Assembly (NCBI GenBank): GCA_023402175.1
Contig: JAEXCN010000014.1
Coordinates: 1 to 9,710 of the forward strand
Length of the DNA: 9,710 nucleotides
DNA from: Pseudomonadota bacterium
GTDB lineage: Bacteria; Myxococcota_A; Polyangia; Polyangiales; Polyangiaceae
Direction of reading: 5' to 3'
In this document: piece after piece, positions 1 through 6,154 of the stretch
Numbering within the stretch: the first letter of the stretch is position 1
How the letters are laid out: each line of letters opens with the position of its first letter
Notes under the pieces: model-generated
Seen by the model: only the letters and a program-made list of their open reading frames with translations
What the model was told of the DNA's origin: nothing
Database searches by the model: none
Translations under genes and position numbers: made by a program

Positions 1-695
1 ACGGTGGCGTTTGCCATCTCGTCCCAGATCGCCGGGGCGTCGAACGAGCGCAACCGCGTCGCGGCGCCTGCGCCGAGCGCGGTGAGGAGCGCGATGGCGA
101 GGCCGTGCATGTGATGGAGCGGGAGCGCGTGCAGGAGCACGTCGCGCTCCGAGAACCCCCATGCCTGGCCGACGAGCTCCTGCTGGATGCCGATGTTCGC
201 GTGCGTGAGGACGGCGCCCTTCGGCCGTCCTGTCGTTCCGCTCGTGTAGAGCTGCAGGGCAGGGGAGCTCTCGGCCGCCGCTTCTGCGCGCGCACGCGGA
301 TCGATCGAGGACGGCGTCTCGACGAGCGACGCAAGATCGCGGACCGCGCACACGTCCTCCAGAGCCGTCGCGAGATGGCGGAGCGGACCGGACGCGACCA
401 CGGTGCGGACGCCTGCGTCGGCGCAGAAGTAGCGCGTCTCGGGCGCGGGATGCAGCGGCGAGAGGACGACCACACATCCGCCCGCGAGAAGGATGCCGAA
501 GAACGCCGAGACGAAGTCGGCGCTCGGGTGGACGAGCAGCGCTACGCGCTCGCCGCGCTCGAGCGGACCGAGCGCGGCGCTCACGGCCGCAGCGCGCCGG
601 ACGACGCTTGCATGGGAATGCGCTCCGGCGTCGTCGAGGACGACCGTACGCGGATCATCGATACGCGCCGCAAAGCGTGCGAGGAGCTGGCTCAT
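1..695 (-). CDS. AMP-forming acyl-CoA synthetase (MatB/ACSF3-like), C-terminal part outside window
   Basis: Adenylate-forming ligase that activates a carboxylic acid with ATP to an acyl-adenylate and then transfers it to CoA, presumably in the cytoplasm. The reverse-strand frame is open from an ATG at 695 to the window edge, giving 231 residues of the N-terminal domain. The diagnostic A3 phosphate-binding motif TSGTTGRPKGA is at residues 151-161, followed by the LPLHHMHG motif (His194, His195, His197) typical of the family. The spacing and the HHMHG form resemble malonyl-CoA synthetases (MatB, ACSF3), but the acid-selecting residues lie outside the window, so the substrate is not assigned. 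No strong ribosome site is visible before the ATG; a GAG about 10 bases upstream is weak. An ATG 13 bases further upstream is in another frame. It lies 56 bases downstream of the PglZ-like gene on the same strand, so co-transcription is likely. Family certain; substrate unknown. Confidence 0.92.
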   Translation of the reverse strand, partial: MSQLLARFAARIDDPRTVVLDDAGAHSHASVVRRAAAVSAALGPLERGERVALLVHPSADFVSAFFGILLAGGCVVVLSPLHPAPETRYFCADAGVRTVVASGPLRHLATALEDVCAVRDLASLVETPSSIDPRARAEAAAESSPALQLYTSGTTGRPKGAVLTHANIGIQQELVGQAWGFSERDVLLHALPLHHMHGLAIALLTALGAGAATRLRSFDAPAIWDEMANAT

Positions 696-751
696 CGAGA
701 CGGCTCATTACTACGGCCGCACGCCGTCGCCCAATCGGGCAGAAGCGACGA

Positions 752-2566
752 TCAGTGAAGCTCGCCGATGAGCCACGAGAAGGCCGGCACGAGCACCTCT
801 TCCGGTGAAGAGCCGCCGGTGCGGACCTGGCCGCGACGGTCCACGCTGAAGCCGTGATCGCCGACGACGAAGAGGAGCGTCCGCGGCGGCAGTGTGGAGA
901 CATGCCGTGCGATCGCTTCGGCAGTCGCGGTCGCGATGCTCGGGAGCGATCCGACCACGTCTGCGGCTCCCTCGAGGAGCGCAGGAACGAGATCGAGCTT
1001 GTAGAGCTCGCGCGACCCGACGCGAAGACGACGGACGACCTCCGCCGCGCGACCGCGAAGCGACTCCGACGGCTCCTCGCGTGCCGGCGCGCGGAGCGCG
1101 TCGAGCCCTCGCGCGAACGTCTCGATCTGGCGCATCGTCGTCGTCGGCAGAGCGCTCCAGAGGAGGATCTCCGACGTGAGCGTCGCCACCCCGGTCGCCT
1201 CACGCGCGAGCACGTCGCGGACGAGGCAGCCGACGTCGAAGCGCATCGAGTCGACGAGGAGGACGTGCGCGGCGCGAGCGTTCGAGAGGCGCGCCTGCTT
1301 CGACGCGATGTCGTACGCGTCCATCACGAGACGCGGACGTCGGTTCGTCGCCCCGAACGTCACGAACGCGTCGGTGTACGAGCGCTCGAACGAACGGCGG
1401 AAATCGTCATACGCGCGGAGCGCGCGCGGATCGTCGAGGCCGCCCGCGATCGCGTTTGCGAGCGGGACGTAGCTCTCCGCGAAGAGGCGCTCGAACGCCG
1501 CGAGCGGCTGCGCCCCGCGTGCGCTCGAGAGGGCGATCGCCCAGCTTCGCCACGCATCGTTCGGGCCGCTCACGGGTACGCCCGCGCTCGCGCGACGCGC
1601 GGAGCGGCGATCGTTGAGGCGCGCTCGCGGCGGTGGTGCGGGCTCGGCGACCATCGCCGCGACCGTCTCCTTCACGGGCTCGGGCACCTCTTCCGTGCGC
1701 GGCTCCTCCGTGACGACGGGGATGACCGGCCCCGGAGCTGCCGTCACCTCGGCGACGACGGGGATGACCGGTCCTGGAGCTGCCGTCACCTCGGCGACGA
1801 CGGGCGCGCTCTCCGGCGCCGTTTGCACGCTCGCTTCGCTCGCGTCGATGGACGCAACGCGCGTGTCGTTCGTCGTGGCGTCGTCCCCCGTGAGCTCGAT
1901 GGCCGGCGTCGTAGGCTCGCTCGGAGGGGGCTCGCTCGAAGGTGACGGCGCGACCTCGATCTCGGACGTCTCCCAGATCGGCTTCCGCGTTGCGAGCAGC
2001 GATCCGAGCGGGATCGGCGCGGCGTAGCCGAGGACCATCAGGTCGGCGTCGTCGACGAGGAGCACGAGCGACGCTTCTTCGGTGGTCTCGGCAAGCCACC
2101 GCAGCGTCGCGCTGTCATCCGGCGTGAGCGACGGCGCGGCGATCGCGCGCAGCGATCCCATCGCGATCGCGAGGCCGCTGGCACCGACCGTGCGCGCACG
2201 GAAAAGCTGGTCGGCGAGCCGCGCCTGGGCGTCTTCGGGCATCGCCGACCACGCGGCGAGGTACGGCGAGGGCGCACCGAGGCGCGCAAGCTCACGCTCG
2301 ACGAGCTCCTCGAGCACCTCGCCCAGCCGCCCACGCGTGTGATGCGTCGGCGGCGGCAACGTCACGAGGAGCGCGCCGGCTCCGAGTAGCTCCGTGCACC
2401 GCTGTGACTGCTCCTCCGCGCTCGCGAAGACCACCTCGCCGCGGAGCATCTCGCGCCTTCCGTCTGCCCTGGCCGCAGGTTCGGTGGACGCGTGGAAACG
2501 ATCACCCCACTCGAGCTCCTCTTGCTGCATGCTCGAGATGTCGCCATTCGGGGGCGTTTGGCCCAC
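752..2566 (-). CDS. PglZ/alkaline-phosphatase-like domain protein with novel N-terminal region
   Basis: 604-residue protein in three parts. Residues about 38-200 form a globular, Leu/Ala-rich region with no recognised family; it holds a Walker-B-like string LLVDDAD but no Walker A motif. Residues about 205-330 are a Pro/Glu/Thr/Val-rich, probably disordered linker containing a 14-residue tandem repeat. Residues about 430-604 resemble the PglZ branch of the alkaline phosphatase superfamily: LLVDSMRFD (Asp439, Asp444), ALPTTT (Thr475-477, candidate nucleophile region), VVGDHGF (Asp570, His571) and the closing GGSSPEEVLVP. PglZ proteins usually end with a His-Gly-Gly before that segment; here it is Thr583-Gly-Gly, so one metal ligand may be missing. 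PglZ domains occur in BREX phage defence and in PorX regulators, but no BREX gene or receiver domain is seen here. Start: GTG at 2566 gives the longest frame; ATG at 2530 (residue 13) is an alternative, and neither has a strong ribosome site. No signal peptide, so cytoplasmic. Real gene: very likely. Domain: likely. Function: unknown. Confidence 0.82.
   Translation of the reverse strand: MGQTPPNGDISSMQQEELEWGDRFHASTEPAARADGRREMLRGEVVFASAEEQSQRCTELLGAGALLVTLPPPTHHTRGRLGEVLEELVERELARLGAPSPYLAAWSAMPEDAQARLADQLFRARTVGASGLAIAMGSLRAIAAPSLTPDDSATLRWLAETTEEASLVLLVDDADLMVLGYAAPIPLGSLLATRKPIWETSEIEVAPSPSSEPPPSEPTTPAIELTGDDATTNDTRVASIDASEASVQTAPESAPVVAEVTAAPGPVIPVVAEVTAAPGPVIPVVTEEPRTEEVPEPVKETVAAMVAEPAPPPRARLNDRRSARRASAGVPVSGPNDAWRSWAIALSSARGAQPLAAFERLFAESYVPLANAIAGGLDDPRALRAYDDFRRSFERSYTDAFVTFGATNRRPRLVMDAYDIASKQARLSNARAAHVLLVDSMRFDVGCLVRDVLAREATGVATLTSEILLWSALPTTTMRQIETFARGLDALRAPAREEPSESLRGRAAEVVRRLRVGSRELYKLDLVPALLEGAADVVGSLPSIATATAEAIARHVSTLPPRTLLFVVGDHGFSVDRRGQVRTGGSSPEEVLVPAFSWLIGELH
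1712..1804 (-). repeat. 42-bp tandem repeat, about 2.2 copies, inside the PglZ-like gene
   Basis: Two near-identical 42-base units (1712-1753 and 1754-1795) differ at only a couple of positions, and a third partial copy follows. The unit is 14 codons, so the reading frame is kept. It encodes the repeated peptide EVTAAPGPVIPVVA in the linker, around residues 258-285. The region is Pro/Val/Thr-rich and looks like a flexible spacer between the N-terminal and PglZ-like domains. Copy number may vary between strains by slippage; that is inference. Confidence 0.9.
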
Positions 2567-2590
2567 TTTCTTGCAAGCGCTCGTACCCGA

Positions 2591-2631
2591 GCGCGTCCTG
2601 GCGCGTCCTGGCCTGGCGCGTGCTGGCCTGG
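2591..2631. repeat. Short GC-rich decamer repeat upstream of the PglZ-like gene
   Basis: The decamer GCGCGTCCTG occurs twice in direct tandem (2591-2610). A degenerate continuation, GCCTGGCGCGTGCTGGCCTGG without a break, fills 2611-2631. It lies 25 bases upstream of the GTG start of the minus-strand PglZ-like gene, in its probable 5' untranslated or promoter region. No regulator site is recognised. The rest of 2567-2715 shows nothing I can name. Confidence 0.6.
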
Positions 2632-2715
2632 GTAGAGAGGGCTGACGCGCTCGCCTACGAGCACTCTCGGCGCCGGCTCGTCCGACGACGACGTCAGAAT
2701 GACGAGGGGTGCCCG

Positions 2716-2744
2716 TTGACCGGGCCTTGGGAGCTTCCTAGGCT
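2716..2744 (+). promoter_or_regulatory. Sigma70-type promoter of the 6S RNA gene
   Basis: A -35 hexamer TTGACC (2716-2721) and a -10 hexamer TAGGCT (2739-2744) are separated by exactly 17 bases. The -35 matches the TTGACA consensus at five of six positions. The -10 matches TATAAT at three positions, including the key first T, second A and last T. The predicted start at 2751 is the seventh base after the -10 and coincides with the first base of the outer closing helix of the 6S RNA. That independent agreement strengthens both calls. Confidence 0.8.
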
Positions 2745-2750
2745 AGTCGT

Positions 2751-2960
2751 CGTTCCCTCTGTGGTGCCCGTGCTTCGCGGTTTTCATGATCCCCTTATGT
2801 AAATGAACCAGGGAGGCAAGTGGCCGCTCGTTGTGCACGCCGAACCATCTCTCCGGAGCTCTGGATAATTCGGAAGCCTGAAGCGCGGTCAGAGCCGCCC
2901 ACCTAGCCCACGGGCTAGGGGTTCATGACAATCCGCACACGGCTCTTTCGGTAAGGAACG
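2751..2960 (+). ncRNA. ssrS: 6S RNA
   Basis: 6S RNA binds the housekeeping sigma70-RNA polymerase holoenzyme by mimicking an open promoter and serves as template for short product RNAs. The fold can be traced by eye over 210 nt. An outer helix joins CGTTCC (2751-2756) to GGAACG (2955-2960). Next are CCGTG (2768-2772) with CACGG (2938-2942), GCGG (2777-2780) with CCGC (2933-2936), the self-complementary TCATGA at 2784-2789 and 2923-2928, and CCCC (2791-2794) with GGGG (2918-2921). A central bubble follows, whose 3' side forms the characteristic hairpin CCTAGCCC/GGGCTAGG (2902-2919). A terminal arm begins with GTGG/CCAC and GCTC/GAGC. The 3' bubble side parallels the E. coli CACCTTGAACC...GGTTCAAGGG segment, and GGAAGCCTGAA resembles E. 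coli GAGAAGCCTTAAA. Its own promoter precedes it and a terminator follows. Exact mature ends are inferred from pairing. Confidence 0.9.
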
Positions 2961-2964
2961 TCTA

Positions 2965-3003
2965 GCGGGCCCTCGCTCACCGGCGGGGGCCCGTTGCCTT
3001 TTT
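2965..3003 (+). terminator. Rho-independent terminator after 6S RNA
   Basis: A 12-base-pair stem pairs GCGGGCCCTCGC (2965-2976) with GCGGGGGCCCGT (2983-2994), including two G-T wobbles, around the 6-base loop TCACCG. It is followed by TGCC and five T (2999-3003). The T-tract is on the plus strand only, so it serves the 6S transcript and not the minus-strand cytochrome gene whose stop is at 3035. It starts four bases after the end of the 6S closing helix, which suggests a short precursor tail that is trimmed. Confidence 0.88.
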
Positions 3004-3034
3004 GTGGCTCACGACGCGCGGCGTATGGTCGAGC

Positions 3035-4210
3035 TCACTTGGTGCACTCAGGAAGAGTGGCAATCCAGTCGTTGAGCACCTTCACGCCTTGATGATCGAC
3101 GGCGCGGCTGACGATGGGAGGCATCTGGACTCCCGGGTTCGGCAGCTCGCCGGAATTGACGCGGCTGCCCGCGAGGATCGACATCAGGCTCTTCGCCGGA
3201 TCGCCGCCACGGATGTACTTGAACGGCTTCTTCGTATCCGGATCCATGCGGAAGGCGTCGACGCAATAGGCTTGCGTCCAGATGTCGAGCTGCTCGAGCG
3301 TCGCCGGGGCTCCGCCGTCGGTCGGCGCGAGATCGGTCGCGCGGACGAGGAGATGCTGCTTGAACCCTGCGCTCGCGTTCGTGTTCGCGTTGTGGCACTG
3401 CCCGCAATTCGTGTGGAGCCACCCGACGGCGGCCCTTGCGCCATCGTCCGGACCAGGGAAGTCGAGCGTGGTCGCCGGCGGCGCGGCCGAGAGCCAACCC
3501 TCGGCGGCGAGCTTCGCGAGCGTCTGACCCGTCGCCGTCGGCAGGCCGAGGCTCACCGCATCGAAGCCGAGCGCCTGATCCTTGCGACCGAGATGGCACT
3601 GGTCGCACTGACCCGTGTTCGGGATCTCGTAAGCTCCGCCGTTCGGGCCGATGCCGGCGACCGACTCGCCTCCGTCCTTGCGCACGGCATCGGTCTCGTC
3701 CGCGTTCCAGCGATACGACGTGTGCACCCAGCTGCCGTCGTCGAGCTTCGTGAAGATGCGGGTCTCGATGCGCTTCCCGCCCATCTTGAGCTCCTTCCAG
3801 AGCTTCATTCCCGCGGGGAACTTCCACTCGTTCCAGTCGGAGATGTCGATCTTCGAGCCCGGCGGCAGGTACACCCAGCGCTGCTTCTCGGCGCCGTCGC
3901 TCCAGAACTCGATCCCGGGCTTGTAAGGCTTCGCGTCGGGCGACACCGTTTTGTCCGCGAACGACGAGTAGAGGCCGGAGCACTCGAGGTGTTTCCAGAG
4001 GCCGTCCCCGTCGACGTCCTTGGAGCAGTCGCGTTTCGCAACGTCGGGTCCTGCATCGGCGGGCGCTTTCGAGTCGACGCCTGCCTCCGGCGGTCCGGCA
4101 TCGAGCTCGGGGCCTGCCGGGGTCGAATCGTCCGCGCACCCCGCAGCCCACGCCGCAAGGGACGCAGGGACGACGAGCAAGAACGAACGCCAGAGTCGAG
4201 TCGAACGCAT
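3035..4210 (-). CDS. Exported diheme cytochrome c-like lipoprotein (SO2930-like)
   Basis: 391-residue protein with an export signal: basic start MRSTRLWR, a hydrophobic stretch, then AAGC with Cys25 as candidate lipidated residue. The lipobox is imperfect because Ala rather than Leu is at -3. An Asp/Pro/Ala-rich linker follows (about 27-60). Two CxxCH heme-attachment motifs are present: CDQCH at 202-206 and CGQCH at 269-273. Near the C-terminus, NPGVQMPP supplies a Met of the kind used as axial heme ligand. The middle (YKPGIEFWSDGAEKQRW, then WKFPAGMKLWKE and VHTSYRWNADETDA) resembles the SO2930-type family of diheme cytochromes, whose role is poorly known. Expected site is the periplasm or outer membrane. 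The ATG at 4210 is chosen because it starts the signal peptide; the open frame continues upstream but that part is shadow sequence over purE. It is divergent from purE across 81 bases and apparently monocistronic. Electron partner unknown. Confidence 0.88.
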   Translation of the reverse strand: MRSTRLWRSFLLVVPASLAAWAAGCADDSTPAGPELDAGPPEAGVDSKAPADAGPDVAKRDCSKDVDGDGLWKHLECSGLYSSFADKTVSPDAKPYKPGIEFWSDGAEKQRWVYLPPGSKIDISDWNEWKFPAGMKLWKELKMGGKRIETRIFTKLDDGSWVHTSYRWNADETDAVRKDGGESVAGIGPNGGAYEIPNTGQCDQCHLGRKDQALGFDAVSLGLPTATGQTLAKLAAEGWLSAAPPATTLDFPGPDDGARAAVGWLHTNCGQCHNANTNASAGFKQHLLVRATDLAPTDGGAPATLEQLDIWTQAYCVDAFRMDPDTKKPFKYIRGGDPAKSLMSILAGSRVNSGELPNPGVQMPPIVSRAVDHQGVKVLNDWIATLPECTK

Positions 4211-4291
4211 GGCGCAAGCATATCCGAAGAACGCACTGGGCCCGCGCTCGCGCTCCACGAGCGGCGGCAGCGTGGTAATGTCCGCCGCCAC
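4211..4291. other. Divergent intergenic region between cytochrome-like gene and purE
   Basis: These 81 bases must hold the promoters of both the minus-strand cytochrome gene and the plus-strand purEK operon. A GGCGG/CCGCC pair near 4264-4289 could form a weak hairpin just before the purE start. I see no convincing -35/-10 pair, no PurR-like operator and no riboswitch. TAATGT at 4276-4281 is the only AT-rich hexamer near purE, and it is very close to the start codon. Confidence 0.4.
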
Positions 4292-4888
4292 ATGAGCGCC
4301 AAGGTCGGCATCATCATGGGTTCCGTCTCGGACTGGGAGACGATGAGTCACGCGTCGGCGATGCTCGAGAGCCTCGGCGTCCCGTTCGAGACGCGTGTCG
4401 TGTCGGCGCATCGCACGCCGGATCTGCTCTTCGACTACGCGTCGAAGGCCGAGAGCCGCGGGCTCGAGGTGATCATCGCCGGCGCAGGCGGCGCTGCCCA
4501 CCTGCCCGGGATGACGGCAGCCAAGACGCTCCTTCCCGTGCTCGGGGTCCCTGTCGAGTCGAAGGTCCTCCGCGGGGTCGACTCGCTCCTCTCGATCGTG
4601 CAGATGCCTGCAGGCGTTCCGGTCGCGACGTTCGCGATCGGCAAGGCCGGGGCGATCAATGCTGCGCTCTTCGCCGCGCAGATCCTCGCGCGTCGTGACG
4701 GCGCAATCCGCGCGGCGCTCGCGAGGCATCGTGATGCGCAGACGCAGAGCGTCCTCGACCGTCCCGACCCGCGACTCCCTCCGGAGCCGGAGGAGTCCGC
4801 GCCCGGGTCGCTCTCCACTCCACAATCCGATCGCCGTGGCACGGCTGCGGCGTCCGTCGTTCCCGAACCGGAGCGGGTGAAAGGCTGA
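4292..4888 (+). CDS. purE: N5-carboxyaminoimidazole ribonucleotide mutase PurE
   Basis: Catalyses conversion of N5-CAIR to CAIR in de novo purine synthesis, in the cytoplasm. Class I PurE signatures are all present: GSVSDW at residues 10-15, SAHRTP with the catalytic-type His40 at 38-43, GAGGAAHLPGM at 64-74, and QMPAGVPVATFAIGKAGAINAALFA at 104-128 in broken form. The core ends around VLDRPDPR (residue 161), matching the normal end of about 165-169 residues. About 37 more residues follow, rich in Pro, Glu, Ser and Ala, giving 198 in total; this low-complexity tail is unusual and probably disordered. The ATG at 4292 is the only in-frame start consistent with the family N-terminus, although no clear ribosome site precedes it. 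purK begins 5 bases after its stop, so the two form an operon; the purK partner supports the mutase class that uses N5-CAIR. Confidence 0.97.
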   Translation: MSAKVGIIMGSVSDWETMSHASAMLESLGVPFETRVVSAHRTPDLLFDYASKAESRGLEVIIAGAGGAAHLPGMTAAKTLLPVLGVPVESKVLRGVDSLLSIVQMPAGVPVATFAIGKAGAINAALFAAQILARRDGAIRAALARHRDAQTQSVLDRPDPRLPPEPEESAPGSLSTPQSDRRGTAAASVVPEPERVKG

Positions 4889-4893
4889 ATCAA

Positions 4894-6024
4894 GTGACCG
4901 TCGGTGTTCTCGGCGGGGGGCAGCTCGGAAGGATGATCGCGCTCGCGGGCTATCCGCTCGGGCAGCGCTTCGTGTTCCTCGATCCCGGGGCAGAGTCCTC
5001 GGCCGGCCATGTCGGCAACCTCCGCGTCGGTGCGTACGACGACGAGGAGCGCCTCTCCGAGCTCGCGCGCAAGAGTGACGTGGTCACGTACGAGTTCGAG
5101 AACGTGCCCGTCTCGTCGGCGCGCTTCCTCAACGAGCTCGTGCCCGTCTATCCGCCGCCCGCGGCGCTCGAGGTCAGTCAGGACCGGCTCGACGAGAAGC
5201 AGTTCTTCGCGAAGCTCGGGATCCCGACGCCGCCGTTCGCTCCCGTGTCGTCGTGGGAGGAGCTCCAGGCGGCTGTCGCACGCATCGGCCTTCCGATGGT
5301 GATCAAGACGCGGCGCTTCGGCTACGACGGCAAGGGCCAGATGGTGCTCCGCACCGAGGCCGACGTCGCGCGTGCGTGGGAAGCGCTCGGCGCAGCGTCG
5401 CTCATCGTCGAAGGGCTCGTGCCGTTCGAGCGTGAGCTGTCGATCCTCGCGGTGCGCAGCAAGACCGGCGAAACGCGCTTCTGGCCGCTCGTCGAGAACG
5501 AGCATCGCGACGGCATCCTCCGCGTATCGATCCCGAAGAGCGACGCGTGGACGGCAGATCTCCAGCAGCGCGCCGAGAGGCACGCCGCGGACGTGCTGAC
5601 CGCGCTCGACTACGTCGGCGTCCTCGCGATCGAGCTCTTCATGAAGGACGGGCAGCTCCTCGTGAACGAGATGGCGCCGCGCGTCCACAACTCCGGTCAC
5701 TGGACGATCGAGGGCGCGGAGACGAGCCAGTTCGAGAATCACGTGCGCGCGATCCTCGGCTTGCCGCTCGGCTCGACGCGGATGGTCGGCGTCTGCGCGA
5801 TGCTCAACGTGATCGGAAAGCTCCCGCCGAAGGAAGCCGTCCTCGCCGTCGAGGGCGCGCATCTCCATGCGTACGGCAAGGACGCGTCGCCGGGGCGCAA
5901 GCTCGGACACGTCACGATCCGCGCGCAGGATCGCAAAGAGCTCTGCGAGAAGATCGAGGTGCTCTTGCCCGTCGTCGATCCCGACGCGAGCGGTCCGCCG
6001 AAGTCGATCCGTCCACCCTGCTGA
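4894..6024 (+). CDS. purK: N5-carboxyaminoimidazole ribonucleotide synthase PurK
   Basis: ATP-grasp enzyme that joins bicarbonate to AIR using ATP, making N5-CAIR, the substrate of PurE encoded immediately upstream. The 376-residue length is normal. Visible signatures are the N-terminal dinucleotide-fold-like GVLGGGQLGRM (residues 4-14), VTYEFENVP (64-72), ATP-grasp MVIKTRRFGYDGKGQ (135-149), FERELSILAVR (178-188), and the metal/phosphate segment VNEMAPRVHNSGHWTIEG (257-274) followed by TSQFENHVRAILGLPLG. The start is GTG at 4894, with a good ribosome site GAAAGG at 4879-4884, nine bases upstream and overlapping the purE stop region, so translation is probably coupled. The last ten or so residues after VDPDASG are Pro/Lys-rich and not part of the catalytic core. 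No sign of disruption. Confidence 0.97.
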   Translation: MTVGVLGGGQLGRMIALAGYPLGQRFVFLDPGAESSAGHVGNLRVGAYDDEERLSELARKSDVVTYEFENVPVSSARFLNELVPVYPPPAALEVSQDRLDEKQFFAKLGIPTPPFAPVSSWEELQAAVARIGLPMVIKTRRFGYDGKGQMVLRTEADVARAWEALGAASLIVEGLVPFERELSILAVRSKTGETRFWPLVENEHRDGILRVSIPKSDAWTADLQQRAERHAADVLTALDYVGVLAIELFMKDGQLLVNEMAPRVHNSGHWTIEGAETSQFENHVRAILGLPLGSTRMVGVCAMLNVIGKLPPKEAVLAVEGAHLHAYGKDASPGRKLGHVTIRAQDRKELCEKIEVLLPVVDPDASGPPKSIRPPC

Positions 6025-6143
6025 CGCGGGCGCGTCTCGCGCGGTGGATCGCGCCTCGCCCATGGATCATCGGGGGAAGGACGCTCACGAGACCTCGACG
6101 GAGTGCGTTGCCGTGTCACGGTAGCTCTACACTCGCAACGGAC

Positions 6144-6148
6144 GGAGG
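6144..6148 (+). promoter_or_regulatory. Ribosome binding site that fixes the start of the FGE-like gene
   Basis: GGAGG at 6144-6148 lies 6 bases before GTG at 6155 and directly abuts an in-frame TTG at 6149. The spacing supports GTG 6155 as start. It is the clearest Shine-Dalgarno sequence in the window. The rest of 6025-6143 holds no promoter or terminator I can support. Confidence 0.75.
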
Positions 6149-6154
6149 TTGTTC

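Noticed and set aside
1712..1804. CRISPR-like repeat
   Set aside because: The copies are directly adjacent without spacers, are multiples of three, and encode a peptide repeat in frame.
854..1945. Plus-strand open frame of 363 codons
   Set aside because: Antisense mirror of the PglZ-like gene, mostly Arg/Asp/Glu/Ala with no motif.
752..2566. BREX phage-defence locus
   Set aside because: The PglZ-like domain suggested it, but no BrxA, BrxB, BrxC, PglX or BrxL gene is present; neighbours are an acyl-CoA synthetase and 6S RNA.
2567..3034. tRNA or tmRNA in the gap
   Set aside because: No cloverleaf, CCA end or tag frame; the pairing pattern fits 6S RNA throughout.
3002..4888. Long plus-strand open frame of 628 codons
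   Set aside because: Only its last 198 codons (purE) are real; the earlier part is a GC-driven shadow over the minus-strand cytochrome gene, with Arg/Ala-rich content and no family features.
4435..6063. Long minus-strand open frame of 542 codons opposite purE-purK
   Set aside because: It is antisense to two certain enzymes, is rich in Arg/Glu/Asp/His from codon mirroring, and shows no domain.
6108..6133. Promoter TTGCCG / TACACT before the FGE-like gene
   Set aside because: The spacing is only 14 bases and the hexamers are weak, so it is not supported.
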